A stretch of 64,000 nucleotides of DNA from Geothrix oryzae (GCF_030295385.1 NZ_AP027079.1:2108001-2172000), one strand, 5' to 3'. Shown: positions 1 to 7,958, counted from the stretch's first letter. Made by a program: numbers and translations. Notes: a model not told the origin generated them from the letters alone.

Positions 1-852
1 CGGGTCGTGCCCATCACCAGCCCCTACAAGCTGGCCAGCGCGGACGCCGTGGCGGGCCGCACGGTGGTGGAGGTGCGCGGCGTGAGGATCGGCGGGCCGG
101 ACCTGGCCCTGGTGGGCGGCCCCTGCGGCGTGGAAAGCCGCGAACAGCTCTTCACCGTGGCCCGCTATGTGGCGGAGACCGGCGTGAAGCTGCTGCGGGC
201 CGGCGCCTTCAAGCCCCGCACGAGCCCTTACGCCTTCCAGGGCCTGGGGCTCGAGGGCCTGCGCCTGCTGGAGGAGGTGCGCAGGGAATTCGACCTGGGC
301 ATCGTCACCGAGGCCACGGAGGTGGAGACCTTCGATGCCGTGGAGCGCAGCGCCGACATGGTGCAGATCGGCGCCCGCAACATGCAGAACTTCGCGCTGC
401 TGCGCCGGGCGGGACGCTGCCACAAACCCGTGCTGCTCAAGCGCGGGCCGTCGGCCACGCTGGAGGAATGGCTCTATGCCGCCGAGTATGTGCTGGGCGA
501 AGGCAACCGGAATGTCGTGCTCTGCGAGCGCGGCATCCGTACCTGGTCCGATCACGCCCGCAACACCCTCGATGTGAGCGTGGTGCCCGCCGCCAAGGCC
601 CTCACCCACCTGCCCGTGATGGTCGATCCCAGCCACGCCACCGGGCGCCGCGACCTGGTGATCCCCTGCGGGCTGGCGGGCGTGGCCGCGGGCGCCGACG
701 GCCTGCTGGTGGAGACCCACTGCAACCCGGAGAAGGCCCTCAGCGATGGCCCCCAGGCCCTGCTGCCCTCGGATTTCATCCGCCTCGTGGAACGGGCCCA
801 GGCCGTGCATCGCGCGCTGCAGACCCCCAATCTCACGGGGCTCTGGATGTAG
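1..852 (+). CDS. aroF: 3-deoxy-7-phosphoheptulonate synthase (DAHP synthase), 5'-truncated by window edge
   Basis: Catalyses the first shikimate-pathway step, condensing phosphoenolpyruvate and erythrose 4-phosphate in the cytoplasm. The visible 283 residues carry the TIM-barrel signatures GPCGVES, KPRTSPYAFQGLG, RGIRTW and DPSHATGRRD, as in the short AroF/KDO8P-like class. The frame is open to base 1, and the first visible residues (VVPITSPYKLASADA) match the linker that in Thermotoga-type enzymes joins an N-terminal ferredoxin-like regulatory domain to the barrel. The true start is therefore probably outside the window, and the GTG at 7 is unlikely to be it. secG follows 38 bases downstream. 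The specific paralogue name is not certain. Confidence 0.93.
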   Translation, partial: RVVPITSPYKLASADAVAGRTVVEVRGVRIGGPDLALVGGPCGVESREQLFTVARYVAETGVKLLRAGAFKPRTSPYAFQGLGLEGLRLLEEVRREFDLGIVTEATEVETFDAVERSADMVQIGARNMQNFALLRRAGRCHKPVLLKRGPSATLEEWLYAAEYVLGEGNRNVVLCERGIRTWSDHARNTLDVSVVPAAKALTHLPVMVDPSHATGRRDLVIPCGLAGVAAGADGLLVETHCNPEKALSDGPQALLPSDFIRLVERAQAVHRALQTPNLTGLWM

Positions 853-890
853 AAGGGCAGGCATGGCAGACTAGGAGGTTCGGAGTTTAC

Positions 891-1238
891 ATGAACGGCC
901 TCGCCCTTGCGCTTCTGATCCTGTTCGGCGTCCTCCTCATCGGGGCGATCCTGCTGCAGCCCGGCACCAAGGGAGGCCTCGGCGCCTCCTTCGGCGGCGG
1001 CGGCGCGAACTCCGCCTTCGGCGCCCAGGGCGCCACGCCCTTCCTGTCCAAGGCCACCTACTGGCTGGCCGCCGGATTCCTCGGCACCACCCTGTTCATC
1101 GAGGTGCTGATCATCCGCGGCAACCGCTCGGTGCTGGACAAGATCGGCGACAAGCCCGCCGCCACCGTGCCCGCCCCGGCCCCGGCCGTCCCCGCCGCGC
1201 CCGTTCCGGCCCCGGCCCACGCGCCCGCCAAGCAGTAG
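891..1238 (+). CDS. secG: Protein-export membrane protein SecG
   Basis: Small accessory subunit of the SecYEG translocon in the inner membrane. The 115-residue product has two hydrophobic helices (about residues 2-22 and 56-76) separated by a Gly-rich loop containing GGLGASFGGGGANSAFG, the family hallmark. The C-terminus is an Ala/Pro-rich tail (PAPAPAVPAAPVPAPA) that is longer than in E. coli SecG. Start choice: AGGAGG lies at 873-878, 12 bases before the ATG at 891. It is the last protein gene before tRNA-Leu, an arrangement often seen for secG in other bacteria. Confidence 0.93.
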   Translation: MNGLALALLILFGVLLIGAILLQPGTKGGLGASFGGGGANSAFGAQGATPFLSKATYWLAAGFLGTTLFIEVLIIRGNRSVLDKIGDKPAATVPAPAPAVPAAPVPAPAHAPAKQ

Positions 1239-1313
1239 CATCGTCACCGGGTCGGGGCTCGAAACGAGTCATTGACCGCGTTCGCGCTTTGAGTGAAGAT
1301 GAATGTTCCGCGT

Positions 1314-1399
1314 GCCCGCGTGGTGAAATTGGTAGACACGCCATCTTGAGGGGGTGGTGGCCACAAGCCGTAGCAGTTCGAGTCTGCTCGCGGGCACCA
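1314..1399 (+). tRNA. tRNA-Leu (anticodon GAG, reads CUC/CUU)
   Basis: An 86-nt class II tRNA. The acceptor stem is GCCCGCG (1314-1320) paired with CGCGGGC (1389-1395), followed by discriminator A and an encoded CCA (1397-1399). The D arm has the TGGTGAAATTGGTAGACAC pattern typical of bacterial tRNA-Leu. The anticodon stem CCATC/GGTGG encloses loop TTGAGGG with GAG at 1348-1350. A long variable arm (GGC/GCC stem) and the T loop TTCGAGT within AGCAG/CTGCT complete the fold. A terminator follows within 10 bases. Confidence 0.97.
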
Positions 1400-1405
1400 A
1401 ATCGA

Positions 1406-1433
1406 AACGAGCGCCCCCGGGCGCTCGTTTTTC
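1406..1433 (+). terminator. Intrinsic terminator after tRNA-Leu
   Basis: A perfect 10-bp stem (AACGAGCGCC at 1406-1415 with GGCGCTCGTT at 1420-1429) and a 4-base loop are followed by a run of five T (1428-1432). It starts 7 bases after the tRNA CCA end. Confidence 0.9.
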
Positions 1434-1457
1434 GTTCCAGAGGCCGTCCCTCGGGCC

Positions 1458-2885
1458 CTAGCGGAACAGCTCCGTCAGCTTGATGCCGCCTCCCCCCTCG
1501 CTGCCCCCCGCCAGGACCACTTCGCCCGAGAGCAGGCGGGTCGCCGTGTGGCGATAGCGGGTGGTCAGCGAGGAAGTCAGCAGCGTGGCCTGGCCCCGGG
1601 CCAGGTCGATCACCTCGAGGGTGGCGGAGGCCAGGGAGCCCTCGCCGACCGTCCGTCCCCCGGCCAGCAGGACGCGCCCGTCCGTGAGGAGGGTCGCCGT
1701 ATGGTGGCTCCGGGGCCGGAGCATGGCTCCCGCAAGGGTGAACGCGCCGGTGACAGGATCGTAGATCTCCAGGGAGGTGGACACATCCGTGTTCGGAAGG
1801 TCCGGCGTGGTGCCTCCGGCGATCAGGATCCGGCCATCGGGAAGCGGGGTGGCCGTGTGCCCGTACCGGGCCTGGGCCATGGCTCCCGTGGGAGAGAAGG
1901 TGCCCGTGGCGGGATCGAAGAGCTCGGCGGAGGCCCAGGTCAGTTCCTGGCAGCCGAAGAGGCAGGTGCTGTTCCTCCCGCCGGCGATGAGGAGCTTCCC
2001 GTTCGCGAGCCGGGTGGCCGTGTGGCCGGTGCGGGGTGATCCCATCGAGCCCGTGGCGGCGAATCCCCCCGTCGCCGGATCGAAGAGCTCGGCCGTGGCC
2101 ACGGCCTGGATGTCGGATCCGGTGGCAGGCAGCCCCCCGGTCAGCAGGACGCGGCCATCCTCCAGCGCCTCGGCGGCATGCAGAAGGCGCGAGGCCGTCA
2201 GGGGCCCCACGGGGCGGACCCCCGTCCCGGCGTCATAGACCTGGGCCGTCGCCAGGGCCACGGAGACGGCTCCCGAGACCCCGACGCCGCCCGACAGCAG
2301 GACCCCGCCCCCGGGAAGAGGCGAGGCCTGATGGGCCCAGCGCCTGGCGCCAAGGTCCGCCGCCTGCACGAAGGTTCCGGAGGCCGGGAGATACCGCTCG
2401 AGCAGGCTGGATTCCATCCCCCCCGCCAGCAGGACGCTGCCATCCGGAAGCAGGGTGGCGCTGTGATCGAAGCGCGAGAACTGGGAGGACGGAGCGGTCG
2501 AAAGGGCCGCCTGGTAGAGGGAGACCCTCACGGGCACCTCGGCGACGGCTCCGGGAACCTGGCTGCTGGTGGCCCGGAGGTGGTAGGTCCCCGCCACCAG
2601 GGGGGCCTGATAGCGGCCGGTGGCGGTCACCAGGCCTCCCTGAGGCTCCACCACCGAAAAGGACGCCGGAACGGGACTCCCCTGTGCATTCTCCGCCCAG
2701 ACCTGCAGGGCGCCGCCCACCTTGATGTCGGCGCTGGCGGGGAGGACCTTCAGCACCGCCGGCGCTGGCGCCCCGACGCCCCCGGAGCTGGAGGCTCCGC
2801 CGCCGCAGGCCCCCAGAAAGACCACGCCCAGGCCCGCGCCAAGAGACGCCAGCGCCGAATGAGGCCTCATGCGCATCGTTTTCAT
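1458..2885 (-). CDS. Kelch-repeat lipoprotein with N-terminal Ig-like domain
   Basis: A 475-residue exported protein of unknown specific role. The N-terminus is a lipoprotein signal (lipobox LGAC near residue 27, then a Gly/Ser linker). Residues about 40-125 look like a bacterial Ig-like (BIG2/BACON) fold. The rest is at least six kelch motifs of the form HTATRLxxGKLLIAGGRN with recurring AELFDPATGxFxxTG, which predicts a beta-propeller as in galactose-oxidase-like proteins. The start ATG at 2885 is preceded by GGAGGAG on the minus strand (2888-2894). A T9 tract lies just upstream of that site. It is monocistronic and convergent with the tRNA gene. Surface adhesion or carbohydrate binding is a guess. 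Confidence 0.85.
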   Translation of the reverse strand: MKTMRMRPHSALASLGAGLGVVFLGACGGGASSSGGVGAPAPAVLKVLPASADIKVGGALQVWAENAQGSPVPASFSVVEPQGGLVTATGRYQAPLVAGTYHLRATSSQVPGAVAEVPVRVSLYQAALSTAPSSQFSRFDHSATLLPDGSVLLAGGMESSLLERYLPASGTFVQAADLGARRWAHQASPLPGGGVLLSGGVGVSGAVSVALATAQVYDAGTGVRPVGPLTASRLLHAAEALEDGRVLLTGGLPATGSDIQAVATAELFDPATGGFAATGSMGSPRTGHTATRLANGKLLIAGGRNSTCLFGCQELTWASAELFDPATGTFSPTGAMAQARYGHTATPLPDGRILIAGGTTPDLPNTDVSTSLEIYDPVTGAFTLAGAMLRPRSHHTATLLTDGRVLLAGGRTVGEGSLASATLEVIDLARGQATLLTSSLTTRYRHTATRLLSGEVVLAGGSEGGGGIKLTELFR

Positions 2886-3014
2886 GGCTCCTCCAAGAAA
2901 AAAAAATTATTCTAAATGGGATCAGAGTTTCCGAATACCCCTCAGACACCCTGAGAAAGCCTCTTCTCCTGCCGGACCCAGGGCGGGCGAACCCGGGAAT
3001 GGTAGGGTCTGGGG

Positions 3015-4115
3015 ATGCCTTGGCCCGCCGCCCCTGACCTCCTCGCCCCCCTGGCCCCCTGGTTCGGCCGTGTGCGGCGGGACCTGCCCTGGCGGGCGAC
3101 AGACCTGGATGCCCCGCATCCTGATCCCTATGCCGTGCTGGTGTCCGAGCTGATGCTGCAGCAGACCCAGGTGGCCACGGTGGTGCCCTATTTCAACCGC
3201 TGGCTGGCGCGGTTCCCCACGCCGCAGGCTCTCGCCGAGGCCGATGAGGACACCGTCCACAAGGCCTGGGAGGGACTCGGGTACTACCGTCGAGCACGCT
3301 TCCTGAAGGCCGCCGCGGTCTCCGTGGCCGCCGAGGGGTGGCCAGGGGACCTGGAGGGCCTGGCCCAGCTGCCGGGCCTCGGCCCCTACACCGCCGCCGC
3401 CGTGGGCGCCATCGCCTTCCAGTGGCCCGCGCCCGCCCTGGATGGCAATGCCTTTCGCGTGCTGGCCCGCCTGCTGCTGATCGAGGGCGATCCGAAGATC
3501 CGGGCCGCGGACCTTCGGACCTGGCTCGCCCCCGCCCTTGAGGCTCACGGCCCTTCCCGCCTGACGCAGGCGATCATGGAGCTGGGCGCCACGGTCTGTG
3601 CGCCGACGCCCGCCTGCGGCGCCTGCCCCCTGGCGGACGCTTGCGCCGCGCGGCAGGCGGAACGCACCGGGGAGATCCCGCCCGCGGGCAAGCGCGCGAA
3701 ACCCAAAGAAAGCGCCATCTGGCTGGTGGCCATGGAGGCGGAGGGATACCTGCTGCTCCATGCGCCCGCGACCAGCGGGCTCCTGGCGGGCCTCTGGCGC
3801 TGGCCGACCATCGAGGCGTCGGAACTGGCCTCCCAAACCCCAGCCCCCGGCCTGGTCCCCATGCTGGCCTGGCCCGGCTGGACCCAGGTCTACACCCATC
3901 GCCGGGAGGCCGTGAGTCCCCTGCACCTGCGCCTCGGCACCCGGTTCCAGGCCGCCGAGGGGCTGCGCTGGATCCCGGCCGCCGACCTCTCCGCCCTGCC
4001 CCTCGGCCAGCGGGATCAGCGTCTTCGGGATCTGCTGGCCACGCCGGGGCAGACGCCCCTGGAGGCCCCGGATCCGGCCGCGCTCATCCGAGCCTGTGCA
4101 ACCCTCTTGGGGTGA
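3015..4115 (+). CDS. mutY: A/G-specific adenine glycosylase MutY
   Basis: Base-excision repair enzyme that removes adenine opposite 8-oxoguanine. The 366-residue product has the catalytic Glu in SELMLQQTQV (E45), the helix-hairpin-helix LPGLGPYTAAA (about 119-129) and the catalytic Asp in ALDGNAFRVLAR (D143). An iron-sulfur loop C195-x5-C201-x2-C204-x5-C210 has a first spacing one residue shorter than the usual C-x6-C. The C-terminal Nudix-like 8-oxoG recognition domain spans about 235-350. There is no Shine-Dalgarno site; TAGGGT sits exactly 6 bases before the ATG, so the mRNA may be leaderless. The 3' end overlaps the convergent kinase gene by 32 bases. Confidence 0.95.
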   Translation: MPWPAAPDLLAPLAPWFGRVRRDLPWRATDLDAPHPDPYAVLVSELMLQQTQVATVVPYFNRWLARFPTPQALAEADEDTVHKAWEGLGYYRRARFLKAAAVSVAAEGWPGDLEGLAQLPGLGPYTAAAVGAIAFQWPAPALDGNAFRVLARLLLIEGDPKIRAADLRTWLAPALEAHGPSRLTQAIMELGATVCAPTPACGACPLADACAARQAERTGEIPPAGKRAKPKESAIWLVAMEAEGYLLLHAPATSGLLAGLWRWPTIEASELASQTPAPGLVPMLAWPGWTQVYTHRREAVSPLHLRLGTRFQAAEGLRWIPAADLSALPLGQRDQRLRDLLATPGQTPLEAPDPAALIRACATLLG

Positions 4116-5067
4116 TTCGCAGATCCAGGGGCGGCAGGCCCATGTCGCGCAGGGCCGCCTCGGCGGCTTCCCGACGGCCATCCTTGGCCACCAGCAGGCA
4201 GCAGCCGCCCCCCCCGGCACCGCAGGGCTTCATGCCCGCGTACCAGCCCTCGCGGCGGCCGCGATCCCGCACCGCGCGCATGGCATCGGTCTCCACCGCC
4301 GGGGACAGGTTCACCCGGGCCTGGCCTTCGCGTTCCAGCAGTGCGGCCACGGCGGCGGGATCTGCAGGCAGGACCGCCGCCATGTCCCAGGCGATGCCCC
4401 GGATGTCGGACAGGGCCTGCCGGGTCTGGACATCGCCCTCGATGAACCGCTTGTAGGCCTCCCAGTTGGTCATGCCCGAGTGGTGCGGCTTGCCGGTGTA
4501 GAACACCACCAGGTCCGCCAGCAGGCCCGGATGGGGTTCCAGCCGCTCCCAGCGCGGTTCGGGTCCATCCCAGTGGAGCGCCAGGGCGCCGCCCAGGGCG
4601 GCGGGATAGTAGTCCTGCCAGCCCGCCGGGGTTTGAAGCTCCCGACTTTCCAGGTCCCGCAAAATCGGTACTTTGCGAGCCAGACTTTCACCGGCCTCCT
4701 CTTCGAGAGCCGCCCCGAGCAGGCCCACGCCGAGGCAGGAGGACACGCCCAGTCCCGAGCCCTGGGGCACGGGGCTGTGGATGGCCACGGAGGCCGGCGG
4801 CGCGCCGGAGCCGTCCAGCACCCGCCAGACCCAGGAGAGGCCGGCGGGCGGTTCCGCTGGCCAGGTCTCGCAGGCCAAGTCGATCCCCAGGTCCCGGCTC
4901 CTGATCCGGTGGCCGGGGCCGCTGCGGTGGATCTCCAGCTCGATCCACAGGTCCACGGCGGCGTTCACCGTGAGGCAGCCGCCCATCATGGCGTAGATGG
5001 GCCACAGGTCGAGGGTGCCGCCCGCGAAGTCGATGCGGACGGGTACGCGCCAGGTTTCAGGGTTCAT
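4084..5067 (-). CDS. GHMP-family sugar kinase
   Basis: A 327-residue ATP-dependent small-molecule kinase. It starts with the substrate-lining motif VRIDFAGGTLDLWP, has the GHMP ATP loop PVPQGSGLGVSSCLG (about residues 96-110), and ends with the third motif MKPCGAGGGGCCLLVA. The FAGGTLDL start most resembles heptose 7-phosphate kinases of the HddA type, but the exact sugar cannot be assigned from the sequence. The ATG at 5067 begins 11 bases after the ybgF stop, so it is the last gene of the tol-pal-ybgF transcription unit. Start choice rests on the family N-terminus; a longer reading to 5202 lies inside ybgF. Confidence 0.8.
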   Translation of the reverse strand: MNPETWRVPVRIDFAGGTLDLWPIYAMMGGCLTVNAAVDLWIELEIHRSGPGHRIRSRDLGIDLACETWPAEPPAGLSWVWRVLDGSGAPPASVAIHSPVPQGSGLGVSSCLGVGLLGAALEEEAGESLARKVPILRDLESRELQTPAGWQDYYPAALGGALALHWDGPEPRWERLEPHPGLLADLVVFYTGKPHHSGMTNWEAYKRFIEGDVQTRQALSDIRGIAWDMAAVLPADPAAVAALLEREGQARVNLSPAVETDAMRAVRDRGRREGWYAGMKPCGAGGGGCCLLVAKDGRREAAEAALRDMGLPPLDLRITPRGLHRLG

Positions 5068-5078
5068 GGCGGACCGGG

Positions 5079-5792
5079 TCAAAGGCCCAGGTCGCTCAGT
5101 TCCTGCTGGGCGGTGCGGGCCTCGGCGCTGCCGGCGAATCCGTCCACCAGTTCGCGGAAGGCCTTCACCGCGGCGGGCTTGAGCCCCTGCTTGAGGAGAC
5201 ACTGGGCACGCTTGAGCTTGGCGGGCAGGAACTGGGGCGAGGCGGCGTGGTCCTTGATGATGCGATCAAAGGCCTGCTGGGCCTTGTCGAAGGTCCGCTG
5301 GTTGTAGTGGCAGAGGCCCAGGAAGAAGAGCGCATCGGGGCGCTTGGCGCTCTGCGGGTAGTTCTTCAGGAAGAGATCCAGGCCCTCGGCGGCCAGCGGG
5401 TAGTTGCCGCGGTTGTAGTCCAGCACCGCCGCGTTGAAGGCGCGTTCATCCTCGGAAGCCTGGGCCGCGGGCGTTGCGTCGGCCGCCGGCCGCGTCCCGC
5501 CCCGGGGCAGGCTGTTCAGGCGGTTGTTCAGCACCCGGGTGGTGTCCTGCACCTGGCGGAGGCTTTCCTGGAGGTCGGCCTGGAAGCGGCGATCCTGGCT
5601 CCGGGACTCCTGGGCGGCCTTCTGCTCCGCCTCGGAGCGCTTGTTGCCGTCCTCGACCTGCTGGCGGAGCTTGAAGACCTCGAGCTTGAGGTCGCCGACC
5701 TCCTGCTCGACGCGGCGGAGCTGGTCTTCGGATCCGCACCCGATGGCGAGAAGTGCGGTCAGGGCCGGAAAGAGCAGGGTGCGGGCACTCAT
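5079..5792 (-). CDS. ybgF: Tol-Pal system-associated lipoprotein YbgF/CpoB-like
   Basis: Periplasmic partner of the Tol-Pal envelope complex, known in E. coli as CpoB, which coordinates cell-wall synthesis with outer-membrane constriction. The 237-residue protein has a lipoprotein signal ending in AIGC (about residue 19). A coiled-coil segment with regular Leu/Gln heptads covers about 25-90, and TPR repeats about 115-235 include NYPLAAEGLDLFLKNYP and FDKAQQAFDRII. I prefer the ATG at 5792, with GGAG 7 bases upstream, over a GTG at 5810. An intrinsic terminator lies between pal and this gene, so its expression may be partly uncoupled from pal. E. coli CpoB is not lipidated, so the lipobox differs from that model. 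Confidence 0.87.
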   Translation of the reverse strand: MSARTLLFPALTALLAIGCGSEDQLRRVEQEVGDLKLEVFKLRQQVEDGNKRSEAEQKAAQESRSQDRRFQADLQESLRQVQDTTRVLNNRLNSLPRGGTRPAADATPAAQASEDERAFNAAVLDYNRGNYPLAAEGLDLFLKNYPQSAKRPDALFFLGLCHYNQRTFDKAQQAFDRIIKDHAASPQFLPAKLKRAQCLLKQGLKPAAVKAFRELVDGFAGSAEARTAQQELSDLGL

Positions 5793-5817
5793 GGGAACTC
5801 CGGGATGCACTTCATCC

Positions 5818-5849
5818 TAAACGAAAAGCGGGGGCCGTAGCCCCCGCTT
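5818..5849 (-). terminator. Intrinsic terminator/attenuator between pal and ybgF
   Basis: On the minus strand a perfect 10-bp GC-rich stem (bases 5849-5840 pairing with 5835-5826, loop of 4) is followed by TTCGTTT. It sits 17 bases after the pal stop and 26 bases before the ybgF start, inside an apparent operon. Confidence 0.75.
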
Positions 5850-5866
5850 CGCGTGATCAGGAACAG

Positions 5867-6580
5867 TTACTTGAGCTTGAACTCGGCGCGGCGGTTCTGG
5901 CTCCAGCAGGCTTCCTTGGCCTCGGTGCAGAGGGGCTTTTCCTTGCCGTAGCTGATGGTGGTGAAGCGGGCCTCGTCCACGCCCAGGGTCTTCAGGTAGG
6001 CCAGGGCGGCGGCAGCGCGGTGGTTGCCGAGCGCGAGGTTGTACTCGTTGGTGCCCCGCTCGTCGCAGTGGCCTTCGATCTCGAGCTTGGCGGCGGGGAA
6101 GGCCTTCATGAAGTCGGCGATGCCCTGGAGGGTGGCGCGGTCGCCTTCCTTGATGTCGGACTTGTCGAAGTCGAAGTGGATCATCTTGAGGGCGGCTTCG
6201 GCGGCCTTCTTGAAGGCAGCGGCCTTCTCGGCCTCGGCGGCCTTGCGGGCGGCTTCTTCCGCGGCGGCCTTCTCGGCGGCGGCCTTGCGGGCGGCTTCGT
6301 CGGCGGCGGCCTTCTCGGCGGCGACCTTGTCAGCGGCATCCTTGTCGGCCTTGGCCTTGTCCCAACCGTCGTACCAACCCTGCATCTTGTGGGGGTTTTC
6401 CTTGTCGTTCAGGTAGGGGTTGGTCGTGCGGGCCTTCCCGTCCTTGAACGCCTGGTAGCCCTCGTTGAAGGCCGCCTGGGTTTCCTGCTTGATCTGCTCG
6501 GCCGTCTTGGGCGGCTTGCAGGCGAGGCTGCCGAGGGTCAGCACGATCGCGGCAGGGACGAGGTAGGTTCCGTATCGCAT
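5867..6580 (-). CDS. pal: Peptidoglycan-associated lipoprotein Pal
   Basis: Outer-membrane lipoprotein that binds peptidoglycan and pairs with TolB. The 237-residue product has a signal peptide and lipobox SLAC. A short conserved segment contains NEGYQAFKDGKA and MQGWYDGWDKAKA. An unusually long Ala/Lys/Glu-rich helix (about residues 80-130, AEKAAADEAARKAAAEK-type repeats) leads to the OmpA domain. That domain has IHFDFDKSDIKEGDRATL, GHCDERGTNEYNLALGNHRA and SQNRRAEF, the peptidoglycan-binding residues. The ATG at 6580 has AGGAGG 9-14 bases upstream, and an upstream in-frame extension to 6664 overlaps tolB and is rejected. An inverted repeat precedes the ribosome site. Confidence 0.95.
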   Translation of the reverse strand: MRYGTYLVPAAIVLTLGSLACKPPKTAEQIKQETQAAFNEGYQAFKDGKARTTNPYLNDKENPHKMQGWYDGWDKAKADKDAADKVAAEKAAADEAARKAAAEKAAAEEAARKAAEAEKAAAFKKAAEAALKMIHFDFDKSDIKEGDRATLQGIADFMKAFPAAKLEIEGHCDERGTNEYNLALGNHRAAAALAYLKTLGVDEARFTTISYGKEKPLCTEAKEACWSQNRRAEFKLK

Positions 6581-6603
6581 GGGGTTGTTCCTCCTGGATA
6601 AGC

Positions 6604-6628
6604 CTGAGTATAGTTCGATGGAACTCAG
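6604..6628 (-). other. Hairpin between tolB and pal
   Basis: CTGAGT and ACTCAG arms (7 bp with flanking C/G) surround an 11-13 base loop and end 9 bases before the pal Shine-Dalgarno site. No T run follows, so it is more likely an RNA processing or translation-control element than a terminator. Confidence 0.45.
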
Positions 6629-6645
6629 GGAATCGTCATTATTTT

Positions 6646-7926
6646 TCATCTTGCGCGAGTCCATTTCGGACTTTGGCAGTTCGGGAGCTCCGTCATCCGC
6701 ACCACTTGGCGGCCTGAGAGGTCGGTGGTGAAGATCTGCATCGAGCCAAAACGGTTACTTGTGAACACCAATCGGCGCTCATCCGGAGACCAGGCTGGCG
6801 ACTCGGAAGTGCTTACGCCAGTGGTGATCTGGTAGGCCTTTCCTTCGCCTAGTTTATAGATGAAAAGATCGAATTTGCCCTCGAAACGCGAGACATAGGC
6901 CACCATGGCGCCGTTGGGACTCCAGGCGGGGCTGGCGTTGTAGGTGCCCTCGGCCGTCAGGCGGCGGAGGTTGGAGCCGTCATCCTGCATGAGGAACACC
7001 TGGGGGCCGCCTTCGCGGTCGGAGGTAAAGGCGATCTGCGTGCCGTTGGGGTTCCAGGTCGGCTCGGTGTTGATGCCGTTCCCGTCCGTCAGGCGCCGGG
7101 CCCGCCCCGTGCCCAGGTCGAGGATCATGATGTCGCTGTTGCCGCGGCGGTCGAGCTGCACGAAGGCCAGGCGCTTCCCGTCCGGCGACCAGACGGGCGT
7201 GGACACCATGCCGCCCGCGCCGCTGAGGGGATAGAGTTTCTCGTGGGCGCCGTCGCGGCGGCGCTGGCCCCAGATCTCGGGCGCGCCGCCCTTGTAGGTG
7301 ACATAGGCCAGGCGGCCGTCCGAAGCCACCGTGGGCGACAGGGTGAGGCTGCCATGCCGCGTGAGCTGGACGAGGTTCGCTCCATCCCGGTCGATCTGGA
7401 ACAGCTCCTTCACCCCCGGCGCCATCTGCCGCACGAACACCACGCGGCTCGAGGCGACGCCCCGCTCCCCGGTGAGCCGCGCCACCAGGTCGTCCGCCAG
7501 GGCGTGGGCCAGCCGCCGGAGGGGCACCAGCCGGTCGGCCTTGTAGGGCTTGGTGAAGACCGCCTTCTCAGCGGCGGTGTCCAGCGCCGAGGCGTCGAGC
7601 TGGAGTTCGCCTCCCGCCGCCCGCGTGAGCCGCACCGTCAGCAGCCACTGCGCGCCGGCCTCCTTCCAGGCCTTCGCGGGAGCGGCGTCGGCGGGCAGCC
7701 GCTCCTGCAGCACCGCGAACACGCCCGTCTCGTCCAGGTCGCGCTTGAGCACGGCCGTGAATTCGGTGGCCACGAGCCCATCCTCGATGCCGGTCAGCTT
7801 CGGCGCGGGCATGGCCAGCACCAGCTTAGCGCTGCTGGACGCGCTCAGCACCACCTCCGTCTGCTGGGCCGACAGGCCCAGGGCGGCGAGGGCGCAAAGG
7901 AAGGTCCGAATGAGGAATCGCGGCAT
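6646..7926 (-). CDS. tolB: Tol-Pal system beta-propeller protein TolB
   Basis: Periplasmic propeller that docks on Pal and supports outer-membrane integrity. It is 426 residues long, the usual size. A signal peptide (MPRFLIRTFLCALAALGLSA) is followed by an N-terminal alpha/beta domain (about 25-165). WD40-like PD40 repeats then recur as PVWSPDGKRLAFV, PTWNPNGTQIAFTSDREG, PAWSPNGAMVAYVS and PAWSPDERRLVFTSNRFG. It stands 32 bases downstream of the nudix gene and 65 upstream of pal, in the order rnhB-nudix-tolB-pal-ybgF-kinase. The tolQRA genes are not in the window. Confidence 0.95.
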   Translation of the reverse strand: MPRFLIRTFLCALAALGLSAQQTEVVLSASSSAKLVLAMPAPKLTGIEDGLVATEFTAVLKRDLDETGVFAVLQERLPADAAPAKAWKEAGAQWLLTVRLTRAAGGELQLDASALDTAAEKAVFTKPYKADRLVPLRRLAHALADDLVARLTGERGVASSRVVFVRQMAPGVKELFQIDRDGANLVQLTRHGSLTLSPTVASDGRLAYVTYKGGAPEIWGQRRRDGAHEKLYPLSGAGGMVSTPVWSPDGKRLAFVQLDRRGNSDIMILDLGTGRARRLTDGNGINTEPTWNPNGTQIAFTSDREGGPQVFLMQDDGSNLRRLTAEGTYNASPAWSPNGAMVAYVSRFEGKFDLFIYKLGEGKAYQITTGVSTSESPAWSPDERRLVFTSNRFGSMQIFTTDLSGRQVVRMTELPNCQSPKWTRAR

Positions 7927-7958
7927 GGCATCTCCGGGCCTGGGGGGCTTCCAGGTTA

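Noticed and set aside
1272-1307. Promoter of tRNA-Leu with TTGACC at 1272-1277
   Set aside because: No acceptable -10 box at 16-18 bases; the tRNA may instead be read through from secG.
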